Below, piece by piece: positions 24,876 to 33,335 of a DNA stretch of 64,000 nt; the stretch's first letter is position 1; each line of letters starts with the position of its first letter. Origin of the DNA: Planctomycetota bacterium (GTDB lineage Bacteria > Planctomycetota > Phycisphaerae > WQYP01); contig JAJYZF010000014.1 in the NCBI GenBank assembly GCA_021800165.1, positions 1 to 64,000 of the forward strand, written 5' to 3'. The translations under genes were made by a program, and so were the position numbers. Under the pieces are notes generated by a model. That model was not told where the DNA came from. It saw only the letters and a list, made by a program, of their open reading frames with translations, and did no database searches.

Positions 24876-26111
24876 ATGCAAGATGATTTTGTGGACGGTG
24901 CTCGCGGCGAGCGGGCGGGCGGCCGCTACCTTGTTTTTTGGGGCCTCGTCGTGGCCGCAACTGCTGTGCTGTGTGCCGTTCCATCCGGCCGGGGCCGGAG
25001 CGCCGTGGCAGCGGCCCCATCCGGAGGGCCTTGGGTGGTTGGGAAGGTGCCGCCAGCGCCGTGGAAGAGCAGGACAGCGCATGGTGTGCGTACGCTCATT
25101 CAAGCGCCGGCTCGTGTGAACGCTGGGTATCCGGTTGACGTCAGAATCACGCTGGTGAACCACGGGGATCTGTGGATAGCGGATCGGGGTCTTGTCCCAG
25201 CCTGGGGACTGCTGCCTCGGACATGGTGCTGGGGGCCTCGAACACGTTCTCCCGCGAAGCTTTTGCGCTACGCGGCCGGAGGGCGGCTGGGGGTAACATT
25301 GACGGGCAGCGGGCCGACGGTTTGCGCAGGGCCGGGGGCGAGCCTCGCCCTTCCTCGCCGTCTGCACCTCTCTCGCATCTTCGACCTGAGCGTGCCCGGC
25401 AGCTATGAAGTGCAGTTGGCGGGGGAAGGCCCGTTTTTCACAGCCAGCCCCGCTCATGGCGGGAGGATTGAGCGGCATCTGACGGGGCGGCTTTTGGTTA
25501 GCAACGTGATAAAAGTTCGGGTGCTGGCCCCGGCCACCGAGCCACCGGGACCGATCCTTAAGATTGCCGCCATCGGCACTACCCGGTCCGCCATTTGGGG
25601 CATGGCTGAAGATGGCGTTGAGATGGCGGCACAGGCCCGGCCATCCGCCGGACTGACGGCACGAGTGCGTCTGCTGTTTCGCTGCACTGGGCGGCGGCCA
25701 GCCGGGCTGCGCCTCACGGGGAATCCCCCGATTGACTTCCTCGGCGGGTGCGATGTGCGTGGGCCGTTTGTCGGCCCCGGTTATGTCAATCTCCCCGCCT
25801 ACAAACGGATCATCGGCAAGCCCGCCCCTCTGACGGCCTACGGGCGGCAGCTTTCCAGGCCCGCAGGGGCGAGCCCGCCCGAAAAGATGTTCACGCTCAA
25901 GCCGGGCAAGGTATACGAATATTGGGTACCCCTCGTGCTGAATAGTTGGTTCGACCTGTCGTACAAGGGCGTGTACCGGTTTAAGGCACGGTTGGGCGGG
26001 ACGCATTTGAACTCCGCTCCGATTCCACTGTTCATAGGCGTACCGCCGGCGGAATACAAACGCCCCGGCGACCTTTTCCGCGTGGTTCCACCGCGCTGGG
26101 CCCGCCGTTGA
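24876..26111 (+). CDS. Exported protein, paralog family member 1
   Basis: A 411-residue protein of no family known to me. A signal or anchor segment is present (YLVFWGLVVAATAVLCAVP, about 18-37). Two beta-sandwich-like halves follow. In the first, VDVRITLVNHGDLWIADRGL and FDLSVPGSYEVQLAGEG match the same positions in the three downstream paralogs ('VLRLILRNRG..', 'FDMTVPGDYRVQV'). In the second, MFTLKPGKVYEYWVPL and FDLSYKGVYRFKARLGGTH repeat the theme. The ATG at 24876 is chosen for its GGAG site. Sequence is rich in Pro, Gly, Arg. It lies between two transposase-fragment repeats. Confidence 0.6.
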   Translation: MQDDFVDGARGERAGGRYLVFWGLVVAATAVLCAVPSGRGRSAVAAAPSGGPWVVGKVPPAPWKSRTAHGVRTLIQAPARVNAGYPVDVRITLVNHGDLWIADRGLVPAWGLLPRTWCWGPRTRSPAKLLRYAAGGRLGVTLTGSGPTVCAGPGASLALPRRLHLSRIFDLSVPGSYEVQLAGEGPFFTASPAHGGRIERHLTGRLLVSNVIKVRVLAPATEPPGPILKIAAIGTTRSAIWGMAEDGVEMAAQARPSAGLTARVRLLFRCTGRRPAGLRLTGNPPIDFLGGCDVRGPFVGPGYVNLPAYKRIIGKPAPLTAYGRQLSRPAGASPPEKMFTLKPGKVYEYWVPLVLNSWFDLSYKGVYRFKARLGGTHLNSAPIPLFIGVPPAEYKRPGDLFRVVPPRWARR

Positions 26112-26227
26112 GGCCAGCGGGAGCAATGGGCGGATACAAAAATAGGGGTCTTCGGGCAAACGGGGAGTGCAACGGGGACGCAGCTCATTTATCCAAAATG
26201 GGTACCAAGTTATCGCGGCCCTGGCCG

Positions 26228-26423
26228 GGTGCGGTGTGGCAATCGGGTGGATATGGTTGGTCATCGGGCAGAAGCCGAGGATCGCCCCATTTGCGGCGGC
26301 AGCCTCCTCGGCCAGTATGGCAAGGCACGCCCGGCGATCATCATCGACGAAAAACACCTGTTGACGGTTATTGCCGCGCTGGGTAACGTGACGGGGTATT
26401 TCGGGGATGGCAATGCGCGAGGT
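26228..26423 (-). pseudogene. REP-associated (Y1-type) transposase, fragment B
   Basis: The minus strand reads IAIPEIPRHVTQRGNNRQQ, VFFVDDDRRACLAILAEEAA, then ANGAILGFCPMTNHIHPIATP. This continues through the NHIH (HUH) motif of RAYT transposases and further than fragment A. The start codon is lost (a TAA precedes TSRIAIP) and the C-terminal half with the catalytic Tyr is absent. It is a decayed copy. Confidence 0.72.
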
Positions 26424-26468
26424 TTACCCGGCATGGGAGTCAATAAACATGTGACTGTCCCTGGTTTC
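26293..26468 (-). repeat. Direct repeat B (transposase fragment plus flank)
   Basis: Second copy of the repeat at 24586-24786, diverged by substitutions and one deletion of about 25 nt. It ends immediately before the ribosome site of the second exported paralog. Confidence 0.7.
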
Positions 26469-26479
26469 ATTGAAAGGAA

Positions 26480-27661
26480 ATGAATATTCGCGATCTGTTT
26501 AAACCTCCGGCGCGGTTGGTTTCGGCCTTGGCCGCCGGCCTGTTGGGCGTATCCGCCAGCATCTGCGCGGGTGCCGGCCTACCGTCCGGGAAGGCCCATG
26601 CAATCGGTGCGGCAACGAAGACTGCGGTCGGCACCGGCTTGGTGGCCGGGCCGGTACCCACGCCGTACGGGCTGGCCATGAGCATATCGCCGGTCGGCTC
26701 GGCAATCAAATCGGGGCAGCCTCTCGTTCTCAGATTAATTCTGAGGAATCGTGGTAGGACGCCGCTCAAGCTGTTCCTCGACACGTGGGGCAGCATCCTG
26801 ACACGCTTTTCCGTAGTGGGCCCGGCACCGAGAAGCGGCCTCTGCCCCCTTTCTAGACTTGGGCGTCATCCGGCCTGGCGATACCCGTCCTTCGTGAGCG
26901 GGCACTGGGTCATGCATGCGCGCCTGGGTGGCGGGATCGTGACGGGCTTGGCACCTGGGAAATCCGTCGTCTTTCTGAGTCGCTACGTGGTCCCACCTTT
27001 CTTCGACATGACGGTTCCCGGCGATTATCGTGTTCAGGTCGGATGCGCGGGGATGGTCTCGAATGTCGCCACGGTCCGCGTTTCGGCCGACGGTACCAAG
27101 CCACCCACCAAGCCCCTCATTTCCGGGCCGCTCAAGGCAGCCCCAGGCACCGTTGGTGGGCCGCCAGGCCCACATTTTCATGGTGCCCTCCTTCCCGGGA
27201 CACCCAGGGCAGCCGTGCGGTGGGGCAAGCCCTGGCGTGGGTTGGAGGTGCGAGTATTCCAGGCCGCCCCCGGCGGAACCACGGTGGGCGTGGTGCTGCG
27301 GAACGTGGGGAAAACTCGCGTCCACATCGGCCTTACCGGAGCGCCCGCCCAGGATTTCCCGGAAATTGCGGCAACTGGCCCGAACGCAGGCTTCCTGATT
27401 TCCGGCGGGCTGGCACCACGTCTGGTCGATTTTCGTAACAAACCGGTGCCGTCGAGCGCGTACGGTGCCTATTTGGCGGCGAGCGGTCCGGTGCGGACGC
27501 TAAAGCGCGCCACATATAACCTCGCGCCCGGGAAGGAATACTGGTACGCCGGGCAGGTTACCATAGGCTCTCGCGTTGATATGTCGCTGCCCGGAAAATA
27601 CCGGGTTAAGCTTAGACTGGCGGGCACACGCTGCTGGTCTAACGTGGCCGTCTTGCCTTGA
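26480..27661 (+). CDS. Exported protein, paralog family member 2
   Basis: A 393-residue exported protein with a signal peptide (LVSALAAGLLGVSASICAGAG, about 13-33). The first half contains QPLVLRLILRNRGRTPLKLF and FFDMTVPGDYRVQVGCAGMVSNVATVRV. The second contains TTVGVVLRNVGKTRVHIGL, YNLAPGKEYWYAGQV and MSLPGKYRVKLRLAGTRCWSNVAV. The two halves therefore look like repeats of one beta-sandwich module, similar to the CARDB/BsuPI-like 'relative strength of neighbours' folds; this is fold-level inference only. An AAAGGAA site lies just before the ATG. It is most similar to member 1. Confidence 0.62.
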   Translation: MNIRDLFKPPARLVSALAAGLLGVSASICAGAGLPSGKAHAIGAATKTAVGTGLVAGPVPTPYGLAMSISPVGSAIKSGQPLVLRLILRNRGRTPLKLFLDTWGSILTRFSVVGPAPRSGLCPLSRLGRHPAWRYPSFVSGHWVMHARLGGGIVTGLAPGKSVVFLSRYVVPPFFDMTVPGDYRVQVGCAGMVSNVATVRVSADGTKPPTKPLISGPLKAAPGTVGGPPGPHFHGALLPGTPRAAVRWGKPWRGLEVRVFQAAPGGTTVGVVLRNVGKTRVHIGLTGAPAQDFPEIAATGPNAGFLISGGLAPRLVDFRNKPVPSSAYGAYLAASGPVRTLKRATYNLAPGKEYWYAGQVTIGSRVDMSLPGKYRVKLRLAGTRCWSNVAVLP

Positions 27662-28193
27662 GGGCCAAGGGAGCAAAAAGCGGAGGCAGTTATAGATATG
27701 GCGCGGGTTAGGTGATTCCGCCTCCTCCGGTCTCAACGCCTATTACACGCCGCCATCGGATGCGCCGGAGGGCCAGCTTTCAGCCAGCTACGATTGGTCG
27801 GTTTCGCAGGTGCAATACAAGGCCATACAGGCGGACACATTTGGTGCTCCACCGGCGAATAGTTATACTGATTCCATCAGTCTCCCGATGCATCGGGATA
27901 AACTCCCCAACGCGTTTGGGGGCGACCTTGACATTTACGCCGGAGATTGGGGGCTATTGGCAGGTTTCGGTGGATTGCAGCGTGGCCGGGACGAATACCA
28001 CGACAAATTTCCAATGGAAATGGGCCGGGGCGGCGCTGAATCTTAACGGCAGCGGTTGGACCGCGAGCGGGGCAAACTCCCCGAACCCACCGACCACCAC
28101 CAGCCCGGCTACGGAGCCGACGTGGACGGCGAACATAAAATCGGTAACGCCCGCTGCGATCACAAGCGTCTGGGAACGGGCGGAGGATCAACG
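27662..28193. pseudogene. Remnant of an unknown surface-type protein (copy C region)
   Basis: Between two exported paralogs the plus strand holds pieces of a protein in two frames. From about 27714 one frame reads AYYTPPSDAPEGQLSASYDW and continues to TDSISLP near 27886. Then another frame reads GATLTFTPEIGGYWQVSVDC and continues with FQWKWAGAALNLNGSGW and PATEPTWTANIKSV to the stop at 28197. Comparison with the copy at 30388-30600 shows mainly synonymous differences in the first frame before the palindrome at 27884 and in the second frame after it, so both parts were once coding. No intact start was found. Family unknown. Confidence 0.5.
27771..27983 (+). repeat. 213-nt direct repeat, copy C
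   Basis: Matches 30388-30600 base for base in length, with scattered substitutions. It starts GGCCAGCTTTCAGCCAGC and contains the palindrome CCCGATGCATCGGG (27884-27897). The two copies bracket exported paralogs 3 and 4. Confidence 0.85.
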
Positions 28194-29021
28194 ATGAAAA
28201 GCTCGCTAACAGCTCAATTTTCTCGGAAAGGAGCGCCTTGGCCGGCGGCCCTTGCCTTGCTGGCTACCGCAATGTCGGCACAGGTCTCGGTCGGGCACAT
28301 GTTTCTACGCCGCATCCTGCTGAGATCAGCGCACGGTGTCGCCGCGGCCCTGAGGCCTGTGGGGCAAAGTACAACTCTAGCCGCGACGGTGGAGAATCGC
28401 GGGCACAGCGTGGCCTACGTCATGACCGAGAAACCATGCGGGTGGAGGATCGTAATCGTTAACGATGACCTCGCTGTCCCCGCCAGCACCAAAGCGGGAA
28501 GGCTGCTGAAGGCCGCCCACAGCGCGCTGGAGACGAGGCCTAACCTCAGGTACGTGCCACTGGAGCCGGGGAAATCGGTGGCCACTAAGATCTCGTTGCG
28601 GAAATATTTTCTACTGGTGCCCGGAAAATACTTCGTTCAGGTGACCCGCCCCGTCGGTTTCGGCACCGGTGACCAGCCTTCCAAGCTGGTGTGGATAGCC
28701 TGTGGTCCCATTGAGCTGACGATTTCGGCCAACGGCAAGATCACGTGGCGGACGAGGGATGTCAAGTGGCCGGTCCCGCCGCCGCGAAAAATCCCGCCGG
28801 GGCCGCGTGTGGAATTCGCCGAGCTTCCCCAAACCGGGCCTATCGCGGCCTTGGCCGGCGAGGCGTTGGCGGGCGCACCGGGCACGTTCTTCCTGTTCTC
28901 GGGGACGCAGTCGCCGCTGCCCGCGCCGACCGGCACGGACCTTTCGGCGCTTCCGCAGTGGGACAACAACGTATTTCCGGCGTGGAATGACCCGCAATGG
29001 TCGGTCGTGCAGGCACCCTGA
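28194..29021 (+). CDS. Exported protein, paralog family member 3
   Basis: A 275-residue protein with a signal peptide (AALALLATAMSAQVSVGHM, about 18-37). It keeps one copy of the module shared by this cluster: QSTTLAATVENRGHSVAYVM, LEPGKSVATKISLRKYFLLV and PGKYFVQVTRPVGFGTG. The C-terminal part is Pro-rich and different from members 1 and 2. The ATG at 28194 has a GGAGG site 7 nt upstream, which decides the start over the longer open frame. It may begin within the decayed surface-protein remnant. Function unknown. Confidence 0.6.
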   Translation: MKSSLTAQFSRKGAPWPAALALLATAMSAQVSVGHMFLRRILLRSAHGVAAALRPVGQSTTLAATVENRGHSVAYVMTEKPCGWRIVIVNDDLAVPASTKAGRLLKAAHSALETRPNLRYVPLEPGKSVATKISLRKYFLLVPGKYFVQVTRPVGFGTGDQPSKLVWIACGPIELTISANGKITWRTRDVKWPVPPPRKIPPGPRVEFAELPQTGPIAALAGEALAGAPGTFFLFSGTQSPLPAPTGTDLSALPQWDNNVFPAWNDPQWSVVQAP

Positions 29022-29053
29022 CCTGCAGCTCCCGGAGGCAGTTATAAGGAACA

Positions 29054-30364
29054 ATGTCTATGTCAACGCGTATCCGTATTTCGCTGCTGGCACCACTTGT
29101 ATTTCTGTCACTGGCGCTGGGCATTCAGCTACCCGGCCTAGCTTCTCCCCCCGCTGGCCCAGGATTTTTGGCAATCCGTCCCGCCCCCAAAGCCAGTTTC
29201 CATGGGGCGGTCATTTCGGTTAATCCAAAACGCCGCGGCTTGGCCGTGAGCGCCGTGATCGTGAACCGTGGGCCGGGTGCGTTGTGGGTCTTTGAGCACG
29301 GCGAGCTTATCGGCTGGCGACTGCGGGCATTCTCAGGCGATGGGAGGCCGCTGCGCCTGAAGCGGCGGAGCCCCCGGAAACGCAGATCGCGGACCGTGGT
29401 TTTGCGCCCCGGTATGTCGCTGGCAAGAACCTTTAACCTCTCGGCATGGCCGGAACTTAGTAAAGAGGGCGTCTACTACCTCTATGTGGAGAGGGCCGTT
29501 GCCCTCCCGACCGGTCCGGGTGGTGCCACCGTAGGCTCGCCTATCCTACGGCTTACCCTCCGCAAGGGCGCTCCGGCGGCTTGGAAGGTGGTGCCTGCCG
29601 TGCCGAAACCGGCCTACCACTACCGGCCTCCGCGTCCCCCGCCCCCGTTCCCGCCCTATCGTGTCCCGAGAACCGGTCCGATCGCCACGTTGGCCGAAAT
29701 TTCCGCGGCCGTGCATGGCGGCGACCTCGGTGCGGTCAGGCGGCTGTGTTACCACGGTCGCCGAGAGCCGTCGCCATTTTACGTTGCCAGCGCGGAGGAG
29801 GCAATTGCGGCAGCGAAGATGTGCGCGGCTGTTGGAAAAAAATTTGGAGGCGACACCGGTGCGAAGCTGGAACGTGGGCTGACGTTGTTGCACCCGACCC
29901 CTGAGTCCTTCTCGCGCTTCGTGGCCGAGCTGGACCCACGCTCACTCACGGTTGCGCGCGGAAGGGCCTCCGTCGGTATCTTGTGTTTCCACGCTGGTAG
30001 GTTCGTCCCAACCGGCAACGGATTCCGTTTCCGCGAGATCGGGGGCCGTTGGCTGCTGGACTCCCGGGCCACCTGGAGCACCGGTGCCGGCGTGAGTCGG
30101 CGGGGCTATCGCTTGGATGTGGAATACATGTTGGCCGGAGCTCGACTTTTCGGCTCGCTGAGGAGCAGCGTTGCCGCTGGAAAATTCGCAACCTTGGGGG
30201 CCTTTGAGTCCGCAATGGGTCGGCGTCTGGCCCTCCTAGAGGATCGATTCATGCGGAGAGCAACCGGAGGCAGCCGGGGGTGGGAGAAGTTCGAACGGCG
30301 GTTCCTCCTTAAGAAAAAAAAGTCCGCCGGAGCACCGAAGGACGCCCCTAGGAACCAGCCGTAG
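29054..30364 (+). CDS. Exported protein, paralog family member 4, with extra C-terminal domain
   Basis: A 436-residue protein with a clear signal peptide (ISLLAPLVFLSLALGIQLPGLA, about 9-30). The first 165 residues contain the cluster's module (LAVSAVIVNRGPGALWVFEHGE, LRPGMSLARTFNLSAWPEL, GVYYLYVERAV). After a Pro-rich linker (RPPRPPPPFPPYRVP) comes a 220-residue helical domain (AEISAAVHGGDLGAVRRL, then EEAIAAAKMCAAVGKKF, then FREIGGRWLLDSRATW), which resembles small NTF2-like or DUF-type domains often attached to planctomycete lipoproteins. The linker-plus-domain layout differs from its neighbours. An AAGGA site precedes the ATG. Confidence 0.6.
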   Translation: MSMSTRIRISLLAPLVFLSLALGIQLPGLASPPAGPGFLAIRPAPKASFHGAVISVNPKRRGLAVSAVIVNRGPGALWVFEHGELIGWRLRAFSGDGRPLRLKRRSPRKRRSRTVVLRPGMSLARTFNLSAWPELSKEGVYYLYVERAVALPTGPGGATVGSPILRLTLRKGAPAAWKVVPAVPKPAYHYRPPRPPPPFPPYRVPRTGPIATLAEISAAVHGGDLGAVRRLCYHGRREPSPFYVASAEEAIAAAKMCAAVGKKFGGDTGAKLERGLTLLHPTPESFSRFVAELDPRSLTVARGRASVGILCFHAGRFVPTGNGFRFREIGGRWLLDSRATWSTGAGVSRRGYRLDVEYMLAGARLFGSLRSSVAAGKFATLGAFESAMGRRLALLEDRFMRRATGGSRGWEKFERRFLLKKKKSAGAPKDAPRNQP

Positions 30365-30851
30365 CGGGTACGCCCGGTACCTCGGCAGGCCAGCTTTCAG
30401 CCAGCTACGATTGGTCGGTTTCGCAGGTGCAATACAAGGCCGCCCAAGCGGACGCATTTGGTGCTCCACCGGCGAACATTTATACTGATTCCATAAGTCT
30501 CCCGATGCATCGGGATAAGCTCGCCAGCGCGTTTGGGGGCGACATTGACATTTACGCCGCTGATCGCGGGATATTGGCAAATTTCGACGAGTTGCAGCGT
30601 GATCGTGAGGGTGCATAAGGAGTGCCAACCCGGGCCGGTGGCCAACCGTACCCGGCCATTGTCAACGGCGCGTCGCCAGATCACAACGGTGATCAAGGTG
30701 GAGTATAAAAATTGTAGTTCATGGTGTAAAATTGTCCCGTTGTCGCTGAAGTACCAGGCGGGTACCGTCTGAATTTTGCGTGGAATGTGCCGGGCCGTGA
30801 CATCGGAGGCTGGACCTTGGGCATATAGGGCAGCGTGTAGTAGAGGATCCT
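30365..30851. other. Region with repeat copy D, no supported gene
   Basis: The stretch begins with the second 213-nt repeat and its short surface-protein remnant (QLSASYDWSVSQVQYKAAQA in one frame, GATLTFTPLIAGYWQISTSC in another). The remainder up to the transporter start has only a 60-codon minus-strand frame (30693-30875) without motifs. I see no terminator or clear promoter. Confidence 0.5.
30388..30600 (+). repeat. 213-nt direct repeat, copy D
   Basis: Second copy of the repeat at 27771-27983, with the same palindrome at 30501-30514. After about position 30600 the two sites diverge completely, so only this unit was duplicated or retained. Confidence 0.85.
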
Positions 30852-33293
30852 GTGGCTCATAGAAACCTCATTCATCGCTGCATAAGCCGTCGGCGGTTCG
30901 GGGGGCTTTCGCGGTGGGTTTTTGTTGTCTGGGCGATGGTGTGCCTGCTGTGGGGCGGCACGACCGTGGTTGCGGCGGGGACGGCTCCGCGGCGACCAAT
31001 ACGGCTATATTTCTGGACGATTTCGCGCGATCGGGGGGTGGAAGCGATTGTGCATCAGTTTGAGGCGGATCATCCGGGTGTGAAGATTGTGGCATCGCTT
31101 TATGACGGCGGTACCAACGGATCACAGCGTCTGGCCACGGCCATTATGGGCGGCGCGCCGCCGAATATCGTCTACCAGGATCGTTTTACCATCGGGCAGT
31201 GGGCGGTGTTGGGGGCGTTTTACCGGCTCAATGACCTTATCAGCCAGAGCATGGCGCGGCAAAATCGCGGTGGTCCGGAGGGTATCAATTCCGCCGATTA
31301 TTATCCCTTCTGCTGGCGGGAAGCATCGTATCGGGGAGGGGTTTATGGTATTCCCACCGGCACTGAGGTGCGGGTGCTTTTTTATAACTCCGACGAACTC
31401 CGTCAGGTCGGTCTGGTAAACACGCTGGGCCGGGTGGCACCGCCGAAAACCTGGGGCCAGCTCGAGCGGGACGCCTTGAAGCTCTGTCGCCGCAACGCTG
31501 CCGGGGATTTGACGCGACTGGGCTTTGCTCCGAACTACGGCAATAGCTGGCTTTATATTTATGCCTTCCTGGACGGGGGAAGATTTATGAACCGGGCCGG
31601 CACGCTTTGCACGATGGATTCGCCGCCAGTGGTCAAGGCCCTGGCTTACATGGCGCGCTTGTACCGCTTGCAGGGCGGCATCAATCGGGTGGATGCGTTT
31701 GTTAATGCCGGTTCCGGCCCGCAGTTCGACCCTTTTTTGAGCGGCAGATTGGCGATGAAGATTGACGGCAACTGGGTGCTCAACGAGATCGTTCGCTACC
31801 AGCGGCATTTGCGTTTCGGCGTGGCTTATCCGCCGCCGCTACGGGGTCATGGGTCCGCCACATGGAGTGGTGGCTTTGCCCTGGTGATACCGAAAACGGC
31901 GAGCCATAAGCAACTGTCATTTGATTTCATACGGTTTTTTGTCAGTCAGCGCGGGGCGCAGATCTATAACCGCGTGAACAACCGCTATTACGCGGCGCGT
32001 GGACGCACGTATCTACCCGACTTTACCGCCCAGCCGGCGATTAATCGCGAAATGTATCGGCGCTATGTGCGGGGGAATCCCAACATGCCGCCGCGTGTAG
32101 CCAAAGCCATGCACACCTGTTATGAACTCTTGAAGATCAGTCATAACCGGCCGGTTACACCGGTGGGCGATTATATGTGGGACCAGATGTTGGAGGCCCA
32201 AAGCAGCGTGTTTCGCGCGGGTATGAGTGCACAAGCCGCCCTGACGCGGGCGACCAAAAAGGTGCAGCGGCGATTGAACCGCATTTTACATCCAATTCCG
32301 GCGGCCCGGTTGCCGGAGGGTGTGGTGATGGCGGTGCTGGCCGTGGTGGCGGTGGTATTGGTGCTGGCGGGCTTTTGGCGGGAGTGGCGGAAGAACAGGC
32401 TAACGCAATGGCGGCGGTCGCAGACGGCCATGGGGTGGATGTTTGCAGGTCCGGCGGTGGCGGGGTTTCTTATCTTTTCGTTGGGGCCGATGGTGGCTTC
32501 GCTGCTGTATAGTTTTTGTCGGTACAATTTGCTCCACGCTTCGCGTTGGGTGGGGCTGGAAAATTACCAGCGTGTATTGATGGGGCATTCGCTGTTCTGG
32601 TATTCGCTGGCCAATACGGCGTATATGCTTATCGGCGTGCCGTTGGGTATGGCGGTGGGGTTGGCGTTGGCGATGTTGCTCAATACGGAGGTGCGCGGCA
32701 TCCGACTGTATCGCACCATTTTCTATTTGCCGGCGGTGGTGCCGGCGGTGGCGGCGGCGTATTTGTGGATGTGGATCCTGAATCCGGTGAATGGTTTACT
32801 CAATTCGCTGTTAAGGGATTTTGGGGTGGCGCATCCGCCGCTGTGGCTCAACAGTCCGTCGTGGTTGCTGGGGTCCAAGGCGGGAATTATTTTGATGGGG
32901 TTGTGGGGCGCTGGTGCGGGAATGATTATCTGGTTGGCGGGGCTTAAGGGCATACCGACGCAGCTCTATGAGGCGGCCAAGATGGACGGTGCGGGTCCGG
33001 TGCGGCGGTTTTGGAATATCACACTGCCGATGCTCACGCCGTACATTTTCTTCAACCTGATTATGGGGGTGATCGGCACGATGCAGATTTTCAGCCAGTC
33101 GTACATTATGACCTCGGGTGGGCCGGACCATTCGACGGATTTTTATGCGTTGTATCTGTTCAATCAGGCCTTTAAGTATTTTCGGATGGGCTATGCCTCG
33201 GCCCTGGCGTGGCTTCTGCTGCTTTTGATATTGGCTCTGACGGCGATACAGTTTTGGCTGAGCCGGAGATGGGTGAATTATGATGTGGTGTAA
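30852..33293 (+). CDS. ABC sugar transporter: substrate-binding protein fused to permease
   Basis: An 813-residue fusion. After a signal anchor (about 19-42) residues of roughly 48-470 form an extracellular solute-binding protein of the carbohydrate type (RPIRLYFWTISRDRGVEAIV, PNIVYQDRFTIGQWA, GVYGIPTGTEVRVLFYNSDEL, GRLAMKIDGNWVLNEI). A membrane span near 485-508 leads into a MalF/UgpA-type permease (about 520-813) with six spans and the EAA loop YEAAKMDGAGPVRRFWNITLP that docks the ATPase. Normally these are separate proteins. The start is a GTG with a GAGG site. The partner permease follows; no ATPase gene is in the window, so a shared MsmK-like ATPase is likely. Confidence 0.87.
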   Translation: MAHRNLIHRCISRRRFGGLSRWVFVVWAMVCLLWGGTTVVAAGTAPRRPIRLYFWTISRDRGVEAIVHQFEADHPGVKIVASLYDGGTNGSQRLATAIMGGAPPNIVYQDRFTIGQWAVLGAFYRLNDLISQSMARQNRGGPEGINSADYYPFCWREASYRGGVYGIPTGTEVRVLFYNSDELRQVGLVNTLGRVAPPKTWGQLERDALKLCRRNAAGDLTRLGFAPNYGNSWLYIYAFLDGGRFMNRAGTLCTMDSPPVVKALAYMARLYRLQGGINRVDAFVNAGSGPQFDPFLSGRLAMKIDGNWVLNEIVRYQRHLRFGVAYPPPLRGHGSATWSGGFALVIPKTASHKQLSFDFIRFFVSQRGAQIYNRVNNRYYAARGRTYLPDFTAQPAINREMYRRYVRGNPNMPPRVAKAMHTCYELLKISHNRPVTPVGDYMWDQMLEAQSSVFRAGMSAQAALTRATKKVQRRLNRILHPIPAARLPEGVVMAVLAVVAVVLVLAGFWREWRKNRLTQWRRSQTAMGWMFAGPAVAGFLIFSLGPMVASLLYSFCRYNLLHASRWVGLENYQRVLMGHSLFWYSLANTAYMLIGVPLGMAVGLALAMLLNTEVRGIRLYRTIFYLPAVVPAVAAAYLWMWILNPVNGLLNSLLRDFGVAHPPLWLNSPSWLLGSKAGIILMGLWGAGAGMIIWLAGLKGIPTQLYEAAKMDGAGPVRRFWNITLPMLTPYIFFNLIMGVIGTMQIFSQSYIMTSGGPDHSTDFYALYLFNQAFKYFRMGYASALAWLLLLLILALTAIQFWLSRRWVNYDVV

Positions 33294-33335
33294 ACCAGGC
33301 GCGCCGCCTCGGCGGTGGTGCCGGGAAGAGTTGGT

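Noticed and set aside
24531-26357. 608-codon minus-strand open frame
   Set aside because: It starts in transposase fragment B, runs antisense through an exported protein gene and ends in fragment A. Only the two ends resemble protein families; the middle is an artefact of GC-rich antisense sequence.
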